The notes: generated by a model from the sequence alone, not told the origin. DNA of 64,000 bases from Simmondsia chinensis (GCA_018398585.1 JAGTTD010000009.1:13645193-13709192), one strand, 5' to 3'; shown: positions 43,517-54,610, numbered from the stretch's first letter. Program-made: numbers and translations.

Positions 43517-44221
43517 GTTAGCCCCGTGCTCCACTGTGGAATGTGAGCGGGTTTATGTTCAGCAGGGGGCGAATGTTAACTTGGTCACATTTACCATGGA
43601 GTGTTAACTTTGTTTCTAATCCTTTTGATGGTCTAATGGGAGAGGGAAGTACCGTTAGATTTGTATGGGCGGTAGTGGAGGTTTCTTTTCGGGAGTCAAG
43701 ATTACCAATGTGCTAGACAGCGCCTTGTAATCTTTTGGATATGTTGGTGAGACCGGGTGGCTTTGCCAAGCCTCCACCGTGTGTTGGATAAATGTGAACT
43801 TGGTGTCTGGCGAGTAGATGGTTTCACCAAGTATTTCCTGGCGGGTGTGGGTTGTTGGCGTTATGGGAGCCAAAAGGTTTTCCTTGGGAACCGTCGTCAT
43901 TAATGCCCTACCGGCCGTGTTGAACGCGTGGCGGGAACCGTCCCATCAGTTAGATTTTGATTCGATCTGGGCTGTTCTTTTTGAACAATTTAATTAGAAC
44001 CGTTGATCTTAAAACCACTTCCTTTGTCCCCTTTTTTTCTCTGTTTCTTCTTCTTCATTCTCATTTCTCTTCTGCTTCTTTATTTCAAAACCTAAAAATT
44101 CGTTTTTTCATTTACCGTGCTCCTTTGCTTAATTGTTCACAGTTTTCGCTGTCCAGATTTCAACTTCGGGTGGGTTTAAAATCTTGATCTCATACCTCCT
44201 TTGTCTTTAATATAGGCGGAA
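43517..44221. other. polypurine tract and 5' region of the antisense gene (B)
   Basis: 43517-43535 read on the minus strand is the G-rich tract next to the 3' LTR. 43640-43930 closely resembles 15180-15480 of element A. A CT-rich leader (about 44028-44090) precedes the ATG at 44222, and TTTAATATAG just before it could be a 5' intron acceptor. Confidence 0.45.
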
Positions 44222-45115
44222 ATGGTTGATGCTCCAGAGGTAAACGAACATGAGGTTCGGACTGAGCAATCCGCAGGAGAAATAATCGTTTACGTTGGGG
44301 AAAGTAACGCCCCTGCGGTTCGTGAAGAGGTTCCTTCTTCGGAGCAACAAATCGTGGAGGGAGCTGTCTCGGAGTCTATTCCCGAACATCCTCCTGTTGT
44401 CCATTGGAGGAGGGAGCAAGCTGGGCTTGCTAAAGAGTTTCCCGAGGCGTTTCGAGCCCGTCCTCTTCGTTCTTTTGTTATCCAGACAGTGGGAGAGGGT
44501 GGGGTTGCGATGTTACGCGCCAGGTATTTTTTTCCCGATGAATTTGAGATTCGGGGTCTTAGAGAGGACGAATGTCCCTTGTTCCTATCGCCGGGATATT
44601 TTGGGGTTAGTGTGGATGCTCAAGATGCGGGTTTGAGGTTTCCTATTTCCCAATTTGTGGCTAACGTTTTATATATATATACAATTTTCTCGGGCCAAGT
44701 TACCCCAAACGGTTATAGAAATATCTACGGTTTTTATTATGTTGTTTTGTTAATGGGTTTCGACCAACCCATAATGTGTTTGATGTCCTACTTCAAGCGA
44801 AAGTAGTAAATAGCGGGACATCTTTTAAGAACCGAGGCGGGGCTACCTTTATCAAAAGCCTCCCTTCTAATATATAACACTGGTTAAATAAGTTTATTTG
44901 AGTTAAGCCTCCGAGTCGCCCCTGTTACCTTCCAAAATGGCAACCGGTATATAAGCCTCCTCATCCGGCACTTGACACTTTGACCTTAGAGGAATGAGCT
45001 ATATACGACTACTTTACTGGGGTTTTTGAAGGGATTAAGTTTCTGGCGACAAGGAAGATGTTAGAATAGGAGATAGTGCTAGCAAAGGCTGGCCTGAGCC
45101 TGAAACTGTATCAAG

Positions 45116-45198
45116 GTATGTGTTTGGTTATACATGTGTTTGGTTGCTCTTTCTTTAGTTGGCGGGGTCTTAAACTCGCTTTCCTTTCTTTTATTTAG
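45116..45198 (+). other. intron 1 of the antisense gene (B)
   Basis: CAAG|GTATGTG to TTATTTAG|CTGAGGAG, 83 bases, T-rich. The matching intron is 16644-16724 in A and 61617-61709 (minus) in I, after a segment of the kind (L)AKAGLS or IRAGL. Confidence 0.65.
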
Positions 45199-45674
45199 CT
45201 GAGGAGCTTGAGGAGCTAGACATTCCAAACTTATCTTCCCTCCCTACTGGTAAAAAGGGGCAGAGGAGGCACCCTGTTCCACAGAAGCGTAAGATAACAA
45301 GAGCGTCATCGCACCAGCGTTCTTCATCTTTTGTGAAGAAGGTGCCTTCTCACAAGCATCTCCATCTAGAGAGTTGGCGAGTTACTAGATCTCAAGATGA
45401 TCTCACTACTGATGTCGATCTTGATTTTGGAGTGGAGAGCTCTCCTTTGGCGGTACAAGACCCACCTTTAAAGATCCCTGAAAGGGATATAGTTGCGAGT
45501 TTGAGTAGTGAGCGTGAGCTTGGAGGGATGCAAAGTGGGATGGAGCCGTCTTCTTCTACGCCAACTGGTTATAATTTTGATCTCCTTGGTCAATGTTTAA
45601 AGGAATTCTCGTCTAGGGATTTGGGAAGAGAGTATGGGGCCCCTTTTCCTGAGCTGGCGTCTCTTATTTCATAG

Positions 45675-45745
45675 GTAAAGGACCTTTCTTCTCTTATTTT
45701 ATAATTTTTCTTTGTGTCTCATGCTTTTTGTGTTTGTGACTTCAG
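45675..45745 (+). other. intron 2 of the antisense gene (B)
   Basis: CATAG|GTAAAGG to GACTTCAG|GGGCTTAG, 71 bases. Element I has a 70-base intron at the same place (60514-60583, minus), just before a segment of the kind LSA(A)MGA or LSAAMAL. In both, the last exon triplet reads TAG, probably a mutated CAG; element A has CAA followed by GTAAAAG. Confidence 0.6.
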
Positions 45746-46232
45746 GGGCTTAGTGCAATGGGGGCTGCCTTTGTAGTTCTATCAGAGAAAGACTCCAGCC
45801 TTCAACGACTTCAGGACAAATTTACATCTTCCTTAGCTGCGTTGAAGAGTTCCTAAGATGCTGAACAGCGTCAGACGAGGGCGAATGAAGAGTTAAAGAC
45901 TAATATTGAAGAGTTGAAGGCTGAGAATGATGGTTTGTTCAAGAATCCCATGATAAATTTGAAAGATTCCTTGCTGAGATTCCCACCAGGTTGGCTGGTG
46001 CCAAGGAGGTGGCAGTAGCAGATTACCGTGCCAGTTCTGAATTTTCTGAGAAGCAAAGCGAATGGTACTGGGACGGGGCGATAAAGCTTTAACTAAATTT
46101 CGAGAAAAAGTACAAGGTGTTGTCCCTCAGCTTGAAGCCTCTTTTCTTCATCAGATAGAGGACGAGGTGAACAAGGAGATGGAAGATGAGGTGGAAGACA
46201 GGTCCAGTATTGAGAGTGATAGGGAAGACTGA

Positions 46233-47084
46233 AGTACTATCGTTTTCTTAGTGTTTAGTCTATTTTTATTATAAATATACCCATGTTAAATGCATCTTCA
46301 AAAGGTGTTTCGTTGATTACTTTGTATAAAAGGTATTTTGTTTAAAGTGCTTGGAATGTGTGTATATTTGAGTGTTTGTCAATATGTATACTATTAATGG
46401 ATGGCTTTATATGAGTAAGGGGCTTGAGTAGCTTTAATGTCTTAAAAAGTGAGGGACCAAGTTATATCCTCCCTTGTCCTGGCGTTACTTTACCCACTTG
46501 TTGAGGTACTTTGGCTTGAGACTAGTGTTATCATGAAAAGAAGTGTTTTAATTTTTCGAATATGTTTTAAAGCTTAGAGGGCTTAAGCTTTTTAAGGATC
46601 ATGTTTGTTGTTGTTTTCGTGGCAGGGTATTGGGAGGTACTTATAATTGCTTGTGTGAGTAATTAATGTGGGCGTTACTCCTTCTGATTTGCTAATTCTT
46701 GATATGGCATCTAGGAATTGTATTCCTGATTGGAGGCATTACTCATGGTCAAGCAACGGTAATGGAAGATGTTGCTCTGCTTAATTTACTAACTTTTGGC
46801 ACAGTCACTTGGAGCTGCTAATTTGAGGCTTTGTCAAGTTTTGGCTATTGAGCCAGGCTATGTTTAACTGTGTATTTGGCCTCCTGATTCTTACTTATAA
46901 GTTGAGATGGAATGCACTGTGAATACTTTTAATTCCTGACCCCAGTCGTAGACTGGGTTGGAACGTATTGTGAATATTCTTAAATCCTAGCCCCCAGCCC
47001 TAGACTGGGTTGGAGTGTATTGTGAATATTCTTAAGCTGGGTTGGAGCGTATTTTGTTTCATACTCCTTGTGTCGGTTGGAGTG
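46233..47084. other. spacer after the antisense gene (B)
   Basis: T-rich, without a credible frame. It leads into degenerate 'cagcccccag...ctgggttg' units (46930-47050) and then the hairpin array. Confidence 0.35.
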
Positions 47085-48130
47085 TAAACCGTGCTCCAAT
47101 ACTGGTTGGAGCAGAACAATCGCCCACCCCGACGGTAGGTGGGGCACAAATTACCGCGGGCTCTCATGTTCGGTGAGAGTTACAGCGCCCGAATACTTCG
47201 TGCCCCCGTTTCAATTGGAGCAAAAACAACCGCCACCCCCGGTATTAGGTGAGGCACAAATAATCGCGGCCCCTCACATTAGGTGAGAGTTACTGCGCCC
47301 GAATACTCCGTGCTCCCATTTCGATTGGAGCAAAATCAGCCGTCAGCCCCCGGTGTTAGCTGGGGCACAAATAACCGCGGGCTGAGAGTTACAGTGCTCG
47401 AATACTTCGTGCTCCCATTTCAATTGGTGCAAAAACAATCACCCGCCCCTGGTGTTAGGTAAGGCACAAATAACCGCGGGCTCTCACGTTAGGTGAGAGT
47501 TAGGCACTCGAATACTTCGTGCTCCCATTTCAATTGGAGCAAAAAAAACTGCCAGCCTCCGGTGTTAGGTGGGGTACAAATAACCACGGGCTCTCACATT
47601 AGGTGAGAGTTACCGCGCCCGAATAATCCGTGCTCCCATTTCAATTGGAGCAAAAACAATTGCCAGCCCCTAGTGTTAGGTGGGGCACAAATAACCGTGG
47701 GCTCTCACGTTAGGTGAGAATTGCAGCTCCCAAATACTCCGTGCTCCCATTTCAATTAGAGCAAAAACAACCGCTAGCCCCCGGTGTTTTGTGGGGCACA
47801 AAGAACCGCGGGCTCTCGCATTAGGCGAGAGTTACCTCGCCCGAATATCCCGTGCTCCCATTTCAATTTGACCAAAAACAACGGCCAGTCCCCGGTGTTA
47901 GGTGGGCCACAAATAACCACGGGCTCTCAAGATAGGTGAGAGTTACAATGCCCGAATACTCTGTGCTCCCATTTCAATTGGAGCAAAAATAACCGCCTGC
48001 CCCTGGTGTTAGGTGGGGCACAAATAACCGCGGGCTCTCACATTAGGTGAGAGTTACTGTGCTTGATTACTCTGTGCTCCCATTTCATTTGGAACAAAAA
48101 CAACCTCTAGCCCCCGGTGTTAGAGGGGGT
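47085..48130. repeat. tandem three-hairpin repeat array (element B)
   Basis: Nine to ten units, starts about 110 bases apart (for example 47309, 47409, 47519, 47629, 47741, 47851). Each has GCTCC-CATTTCAATT-GGAGC, GCCCC-about GGTGTTAGGT-GGGGC and CTCTCAC-GTTAG-GTGAGAG foldbacks. One unit has CTCGCAT-TAGGC-GAGAG, where both arms changed together. One unit has lost an arm (near 47385). Confidence 0.9.
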
Positions 48131-48640
48131 ACAGTATGCCTGCCTTAGAAGGACGTATGGCACAAGTGTGTCTTACCTGCTTGAGAAGGGCTTATGACTC
48201 CCTTATCTCCAAGCTCTTAATACTACTTGGATCAAATCCCCACACTAGCCCCGGTATCAACGGGACATACACAATCGCGGGCTCCCGAAAATATTAGGAG
48301 TCTAACGCAAATAATAATTTCAGCCCCCAGCCCCCAGTCTGTGGCTGGATTAACATGGATCACAAAAAAGCAACACTCACATAAATCACATCAGGGAATG
48401 TAAATTATGTAGATAATGTTAAGCCCCCAGTCCCCGGCTAGGGACTACGTTAAACATAAATCATATAGAGAACGTAAAGGCCCCAGCCCCAGGCTAGGGA
48501 CTGGATTTAACATAAATCACATAGGAAACGTAAATCATATAGAGAACGTAAAGCCTCCAGCCCCCGGCTAGGGACTGAGTTGAACATAACAACATTCACG
48601 TAAATCGTTAACACGTTAAGCCCCCAGCTAGGTTGTAACG
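48131..48640. repeat. short-repeat blocks (element B)
   Basis: Two CTGAGAAGG/CTTATG units, then about four units around AGCCCCCAGCCCCCGGCTAG and GGGACTGGGTT with ATAAATCACATAG. These are the counterpart of 19166-19760 in element A, with fewer copies of the first block and more of the second. Confidence 0.7.
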
Positions 48641-50100
48641 GGGGCAAATAATTTAACTTTTCCACCAGTTGTCACTGGTGAATACAACCAATCGTCACTG
48701 ATAAATGGTATATTCCGTAGTTGCCAAGAGGCGGCCTGAATAGGCATTCTATTTGGGTGTATAAAACCGCTAACAAGAATGCGATTGCGCGCGTTTGTTA
48801 ATGAGCATGCCTTGTGGGTTACACATGCCACATTGAAAAATGGTAGAATTTATTAGGAGCCAAGGGGTGCCTTGTAAGTCTGTAAAATAACGTGCCCTTC
48901 ACACTGTAAAGGTAAGGGGTCTTTTGAGGCTTCATCCTTAGCTCTATAAGTATTAGCCTATCTATTGGAGAGCGAACAAGCCAAGACGAGTGTCTCGAGT
49001 GTTTCACTGCTACCTTTGTGGGTAGTAGTACCTGGATGAGCAGCTTGGTGGTAGTGCCCGGTTAAGCCATTTGGCGGCATCGTTTAGTCAAAAACAAAAG
49101 GGGTGACATCGAAGTATATTGGCGTTACTACACAGCCGACCCAATGGGCGGTAGCTCTTAGGTAAAGTGGATAGTGCAGAACCAAGTTCACGGGCCAGGC
49201 TTGGTTAAAAACAAAATCTAATTGGCCTCATTGTTGATTCTAATGGGTTGTTTAAGTTTGTTGGGGATGGCTTCTACTTCACCTCTGGTGAGCTACTCGT
49301 TTAAGGAGTTGGCGAAGTTATCTGGCCAAGTGCATAGGCGATAGTAATTGGTCAAGCTTGTGGGTGCAGCGAAGTTTCTTGGCGGTGTGCCAGCATAACA
49401 TTGTTAAACTCGCTTTGTGGCAGCTCAAGCCTTAGATTAGGGGTAAAGTTCCTACTAGCGAATTTTCGCCACATTCTATTGTTGGTGACGCCAAATGAAT
49501 ATGGTCGGCTACGAGTTGTGGGGTTGTGAATTAACATTGGCGCCATTTTGGCATTCGCCTAGCTCAGTGCTAACGGCGTTATTATTGAAAGGAACCCTGG
49601 AGGGCGTTACCCTTGTGTAAGGCGGTAATCTTCTTTCTATCTCAAATTTTACTTTATTTGGGTGGCTTTTGGGTTAAGGGTCCTGCTGCCTTCAAATATA
49701 ACGGTTTCTTATGCCAATTTAATTGTTGGTAGTGATGTATGTGTTAGTGTTTTAACAAGCTAGGATTTTGAAATTTCAAAACGGAATAACAATAGTATTT
49801 GGTTTCTTATTTTCTATTTTATTACTATTATTTTTTCTTTACTTTGTTTTATCTTATCTAGCCCCTTGCCGTGACGGGTTCATGTATTACCGTTTCGGGC
49901 TCAAAAAAGACTTAGTGGACGATGTCTTGGGGTCAGTATTAGGCCTAAGGTAAACACCAATGTTCCTTGTAAAAAGCCAATCCAAGCGCCCATACCTCCT
50001 AAAAGATAAATTACCTAAAGCGGGTACCGCAGCCCCCAGCCGTATGAGGGTCTTAGGCATCTTGCAGAAGGTACCAGGTTGAACGCTAGCAAGCTATCTT
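48641..50100. other. non-coding leader region of element B
   Basis: No credible frame. 48700-48815 matches A at 19810-19920, including GGTGTATAAAACCGCTAA. The rest has recurring GGCGGTA and TTGGTCAAGC words. On the minus strand this is the 5' leader. Confidence 0.5.
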
Positions 50101-50118
50101 TCCCACAGAGGGAGCCTT
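50101..50118 (-). promoter_or_regulatory. primer-binding-site region of element B
   Basis: On the minus strand GGCTCCCTCTGTGGGA follows the 5' LTR. It is the counterpart of 21183-21200 in A, with a few base changes from the GCGCCGTCTGTGGGAA type. Confidence 0.55.
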
Positions 50119-51264
50119 TGTTTTGGTTAAATTGGGTTCAGTCAGTGAGCTAGACCCAAATGCCCCGAGCAACAAATATTTGTAGGTTCTAGATAAGAGC
50201 GGGACTCAACCCTCACTTAAGAAAGCAGTCGTTAGCGCGTTTAACCCGGTCTCTCCTGCAAAACGGGCAAGGCCGTCAGAGGGACCCACGGTGGTTTGGA
50301 CTGCGGGCTACCCCTCCGATGCCTAAGTCAGTAGGAGAAGTGATAGCGGCAATAGATAAATATGCGTAAGATAAATGATACTTGGTCAGCATAAGCCGGC
50401 TCGGGGAGAGGAAGAGGCACATTGGATGATAACCGCGGAGGGGAGAAAGCAAACCCGGGTCCGAGTAAAGGGAGAGACGTGAGGTCTTTTGGAGAGAGGG
50501 CGAGGTGTGAGTCCCTGGAGCAGGTTGGATAAGGGAGAGAGAGTAAAGGTGCCTAGAGGAGCTTGGGTTGAATGAGGGAAGTGAGGCTGGTATTTATAGG
50601 AGAAGGGGAGTTGGTTGGTGCTGGGCAGTAATGCCGGGTTCGCGTTGTACCGTTTAGCTCTGCATAACACGGAGGCGAAGGTAGCTGGTTGGTTAAAGAG
50701 GAGGTGGTATCGCCTGGATGATGATATCGTCTAGGCGATGGTACCGCATAGGTGATGAGGAGGTGATACTGCCTAGTTGTGATAGGTTGAGAGTAGTGGT
50801 GTTACCGCCTAGGTTTGTGCATGGTAGTAGATGGACGGTGAGTGCATACCGTGAGTGCTGGTGAAGGCAAGCGGTAGCAAGGTAGGCAGTAGTTGGGATT
50901 GGCGGTAGTGTGGTTCTTCATGTTAGGCGGAGCCTGACGGTATTGGGAGATGAGCATGTACCGTTAGTGTGCAGATGGTTGGAAGGGTTGGCGGTACCGA
51001 GGTCTGTGGTAGGCGGCACCTTATGGTGGAGGAAGCAAGAGGTACCAGGAGCTTATGTGTGAGATAGAGGTGAGCGGTGCTGGATACCGTGTAAGCCATA
51101 GGTTGACGACACTATGGTTTACGGTAACTAGGGCAGGTGGTGGTATATTTAGCCATGCCAGACTACTATGGCCTTATGGTACTTGTTGGTCGTGAGGTGT
51201 CTGGGTACCGCCAAGTCTGGTACCGTAGTTGACTTATTGACCTGGTTTACTTTTTTCCCCAACA
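50119..51264 (-). mobile_element. element B 5' LTR
   Basis: 1146 bases, starting TGTTGGGGAAAAAAGTAAAC on the minus strand at 51264. TATAAATA on the minus strand is at 50591-50598, a plausible promoter for the element RNA. Confidence 0.85.
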
Positions 51265-51454
51265 ATACCCTTGCCAGGATCAGGTTAACATAGTTCTAAA
51301 AAAATAGAATATAGAGTTTTTCAAATTTAATTTTTAAACATTTGTAACCGCACCCAATTATTTATTTCGGGTTTCCTACGTATCCTTTTCTAGACTAGGT
51401 TACTGTTGTTCTCAAAATAGAACATCAAAATTTTCAAGTTTGATTTTATTGTTT

Positions 51455-51655
51455 GCCATAAGCGGGCCCAGGTTTTCAGGTTTCTAAGCATTCACGATGG
51501 CACGTTCCTCAGGTTGGGGGTCCTCGGAAACAGCCTCCCTTTAAGGTAGTATCCTAAAGGGGCATGGCTACGTACACCCCCCCACCCTCCAACGCTGTGT
51601 TTGCGAGAGCCTTTGTGACACAAGGGCTGTTGTTTTTCTTGTTGTTGTTGTTGCA
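51455..51655 (+). mobile_element. SINE-like insertion with a GTT tail
   Basis: Words typical of plant tRNA-derived SINEs occur in order: TCCTCGGAAACAGCCTCCCT, GGGGCATGGCTACGTACACC, CCCCCCACCCTCC, GCGAGAGCCTTTGTG and GACACAAGGGCTGTTG, followed by a (GTT)n tail. The head is weakly conserved, and I could not identify matching target duplications. Confidence 0.6.
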
Positions 51656-53341
51656 CACCGCACCTCGTTCATGGTTTGACTAAAGCACTTGAAACATTTG
51701 ATATACATATATATTTGTATTTTTCTTTTTCTTTTAATGTTTTACTCATTTCTCTTGAAATTGTTTCATTTTTAATTTTATTTTTTCTAAGGAAAAGAGA
51801 TTTGTTTTGGGAAGTATATGTTACACCATACCAAAACTCCTTTTTCTTTTTTTGATTTTCCTTTTCCTTCTTCTTCTTCTTCTTCTTTTTTCAAGAAAAG
51901 GGAAAACAAAAGGTTTTTATAAAAGTGTTAAGTGAATTTCACGGACTCAAGAGTTTATTTATATAGTTGAAACCGTTAGATTCCATGGACCCGTTAAAGT
52001 TTATATAATTTGTTGGATCTGTTAGAATTCATGGACCCACTAGAGTCCATATATTTTGTTGAATTAGCTAGAATCATTAATCCGCTAGAGTCCATATAGT
52101 TTGTTGGATCCCCTAGAATCTGTGGACCCGCTAGAGTCCGAATAATTTGTTGGATCCGTTAGATTTCATGGACCTGTTAGAGTCCATGTAATTTGTTGAA
52201 TCTACTAGAGCCAGTGGACCTCTAGAGTCTGAATAGTTTGTTCGATCTGTTTAGAATATGTGACCTGCTAGAGTCCGAAGAATGTTTAAACCGCTAAGTT
52301 TTTTGGACCCATTAGAGTCCATGTAAAGGTTTGGAACCATGAGGTCCTGAAGACTCAAAAGAGTTAAAATTTTAGCCCAACTCGGATCTTTTCAGTTCCA
52401 TTGTAGGCGTAAATGTTTTAAATCAAATTCACCCAACTCAGTTCTTTTGGACTCCGTTATGGATAAAATATTTTCAAAATTAATTTTACTCAATTCGGAT
52501 CTTTTAAATTTCATCACGAGTAAAATAACAATTTAAGAGTAGTAAATGGAGAAGATAGTAGAGATTTTTTTTTTTAAAGTAATAAATTTACCTAACTTAG
52601 GTTTTTTTTCAATTTCATTGTATGTTAAAATATTTTCAAAGTTAATTTCACCCAATCTTGATTTTTTGAATTCCGTCACAGGTGAAATATCAATTTAGGA
52701 ATTAAAAAAAAAAAGAATGAATGAAAAAAGAATAGGAGAGAGAGATTTTGAAGAAACAAGCTTATTTACCTTTGTATTAATAATTTAAGGTTTTTGCAAA
52801 TTGATACAAAAAAGAGATTTTTTTATTTTTTTTGAACTTTTGAGTGAAATTTGTTTAGCTTTCGTTTGTCTCTCTTCTTGCTGCTTCTTTTCTTCTTCCT
52901 CCTCCCTCTCTCGCACATTCTCTTTTTTTTTTTTTTTTTTTTTTGATGCTTTCACCTGAATTTTTTTTTTGTTTTCTTCACTTTTTGATCTCTTTGGATT
53001 TTTTTTTGATCCTGCTCCTCCTGACCTCTTCTCCCCATCTTTTTATAGTTAAAAGTAATCTCACTCCTCCATCAAATAGTAGTGGAAGTGAGAGAGGTGG
53101 GGTACAGGTATCCTCCCTCTCCATACAAACTTCCTTTTTTCTTCTTTTTTTTTTTTCTATTTTAACTTTAATATTTTATGCGCTTGACTTTAGACTCAAT
53201 TTTAATTTGGACTTTAAATTATAATTTTAGATTTACCCTATATTTAAAGTATACATTTTAATTTAAATTTGTATACTTTTATTTGCAATAATTTTAAATT
53301 GACCCATGGTATTTAAACTTGCTACAATTTCATGTTCAACA

Positions 53342-53698
53342 TACCACCCTCATGCTTTACCCCATGGAAATGAACTATTACGAAATATAACTAGGCTCCA
53401 CATAGAAAGCTAAACAATCGGAATCCTAAATTAAAATTAACTAGCAAGCACAGATAAGAAGACGATACGAGACTTCAAATTGACGTGCTTTGGTTGAAAG
53501 TTAGCGGAAGAACAAAAGTGCTCCCAACTACCAGGCAGATTTCTGGAATTATATTTATGATGGATAGCAATTTTACTTCTTAGAATTAGAAATTAATACT
53601 CAACATCCATACATGTGTATTATAGGTAAGGAAAAAGGAATGAAAAACTAAATTTAGGTCACGTTTGATACATGGAATTAAATCCTATACTGGAGGTT
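53342..53698. other. flank between family C LTR and element I
   Basis: No recognisable gene or repeat. It could be original host sequence or the remnant of an older element. Confidence 0.3.
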
Positions 53699-53717
53699 TG
53701 ATGAATATAAAAATAGC

Positions 53718-54245
53718 CCCCAGGCGGTACCGAGGCCAGAGGCCACTACCGTCCCCTTTCCTGGCTACTCCCAGGCGGTACCGAGGCCAGGGAACACTAC
53801 CGTCACCTTCCCTAGCCACACCCAGGTGGTACCAAGGCCAGAGGCCACCGTTCCCTTCCCTGGCTACTCCCAGGCGGTACTGAGGCCGGGGGACACTACC
53901 GTCACCTTCCTTGGCTACTCCCAGGCGGTACCGAGGCCAGGGAACACTACCGTCACCTTCCCTGGCCATACCCAGGTGGTACCAAGGCCAGGGGCCACTA
54001 CCGTCCCTTTCCCTGACTACTCCCAGGTGGTACCGGGACCAGGGGTCACCACCGCCCCCTTCCCAGGCTATACCCAAGCGGTACCAGACCCGGGTGTCGT
54101 TACCGCCTCCCTTCCTGACCATTCCCAGGCGGTATCAAGCCCAGGGGTCATTACCGCCCCCTCTCCTATCCGCCCCCGAGCAGTATCACACCTAGAAGGC
54201 ACCGGCGCCCCTATTACCAATGGCAACCAGGCGGTACACCCCCGA
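53718..54245 (+). repeat. 51-base tandem repeats in the element I LTR
   Basis: About eleven units starting CCAGGCGGTACCGAGGCCAG, at 53721, 53772, 53823, 53871, 53922, 53973, 54024, 54075, 54126, 54177 and 54229. All steps are 51 except one of 48. GC-rich, each with a GGTACC palindrome. As 51 is a multiple of three, all units share a frame and long spurious open frames appear on both strands. Confidence 0.92.
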
Positions 54246-54272
54246 ATACTTCATGCACACGCATATATCCAC

Positions 54273-54281
54273 TATAAATAG
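54273..54281 (+). promoter_or_regulatory. TATA box in the element I LTR
   Basis: TATAAATAG followed by GGGGAGGG, about 90 bases before the LTR end: a good candidate promoter for the element RNA. Confidence 0.6.
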
Positions 54282-54360
54282 GGGGAGGGTCCCCACAAAG
54301 AAGACAAGGAACTTGAGCCTAGTTCTACCCTCAAGAACCCAACAAAAAATCCCATAAACA

Positions 54361-54380
54361 ATATGCGCCGTATGTGGGAA
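54361..54380 (+). promoter_or_regulatory. primer-binding-site region of element I
   Basis: ATGCGCCGTATGTGGGAA follows the LTR end. It is close to the GCGCCGTCTGTGGGAA type and to the sequences beside the 5' LTRs of A and B. Confidence 0.6.
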
Positions 54381-54610
54381 GGGCATTCCAAACCTTTCCC
54401 ATGTCAATTACCAGTCACTCCACCACCAATAGGGGGCATCCTAACCCCTGTTATGTCACTCAAGAACAATTTGAGCAACTCCAGCAGCAAATACATCAAC
54501 TTTTTTCACACACCCCCGCTAACGATACATAATATATTCCAGAACCGGATCGATTTACCACCGCTTCCCGGTGTTCTCGGACCCAAAGTCTAAGCGGAGC
54601 TACGGCTTCT

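Larger units (their letters stand above)
44222..46232 (+). pseudogene. antisense gene of element B (Transposase_28-like), best preserved
   Basis: The first exon starts MVDAPEVNEHEVRTEQSAGE and stays open for 194 codons: an acidic N-terminus; AGLAKEFPEAFRARPLRSF; ARYFFPDEFEIRGLREDE; then GLRFPISQFVANVLYIYT and GQVTPNGYRNIYGFYY, the core of the plant putative gypsy-type transposon domain. A frameshift near 44755 and stops near 44875-45070 break the domain's end. Intron 1 is 45116-45198. Exon 2 encodes a basic stretch (GKKGQRRHPVPQKRK), and DLLGQCLKEFSSRDLGREYG leads to intron 2 (45675-45745). Exon 3 has a coiled coil (RANEELKTNIEELKAENDG) and an acidic end. Its role is unknown. Conservation in three elements argues that it once mattered to them. 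Confidence 0.75.
42373..51264 (-). mobile_element. element B: non-autonomous Tat-type LTR retrotransposon, complete
   Basis: LTRs 42373-43516 (1144) and 50119-51264 (1146) are flanked by a perfect 5-base duplication ATACC (42368-42372 and 51265-51269). On the minus strand the LTR starts TGTTGG and ends AACC(G/A)AAACA. The primer-site region is 50118 downward, and the polypurine tract lies beside 43517. Plan and sequence match element A: leader, short-repeat blocks, hairpin array, antisense gene, 3' LTR, with no gag or pol. The nearly equal LTR lengths and intact duplication suggest more recent insertion than A. Confidence 0.9.
42203..53341 (+). mobile_element. third copy of the family C LTR, split by element B
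   Basis: Parts 42203-42372 and 51265-53341. They carry the GGGTTTCCTACGTA repeat (array 2), the GGACCCGCTAGAGTCC repeat (array 3, 51960-52335) and the CATGTTCAACA end at 53341. The LTR start is missing. A SINE-like insertion lies at about 51455-51650. 52345-53341 is AT-rich LTR sequence without genes. Confidence 0.65.
53699..54360 (+). mobile_element. element I 5' LTR
   Basis: It starts TGATGAATATAAAAATAGCC, comparable to TGTTGGGATAAAAATAGGC in A and B, and ends CCCATAAACA just before the primer-site region. Most of U3 is an array of 51-base repeats. TATAAATAG lies at 54273. The start is inferred from the comparison with A and B because the partner LTR is outside the window. Confidence 0.65.

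Noticed and set aside
53685..54281. Open frames of 145 and 151 codons on both strands
   Set aside because: They arise because the LTR repeat unit is 51 bases, a multiple of three, so the absence of stops is periodic. No start context, domain or element logic supports a protein.
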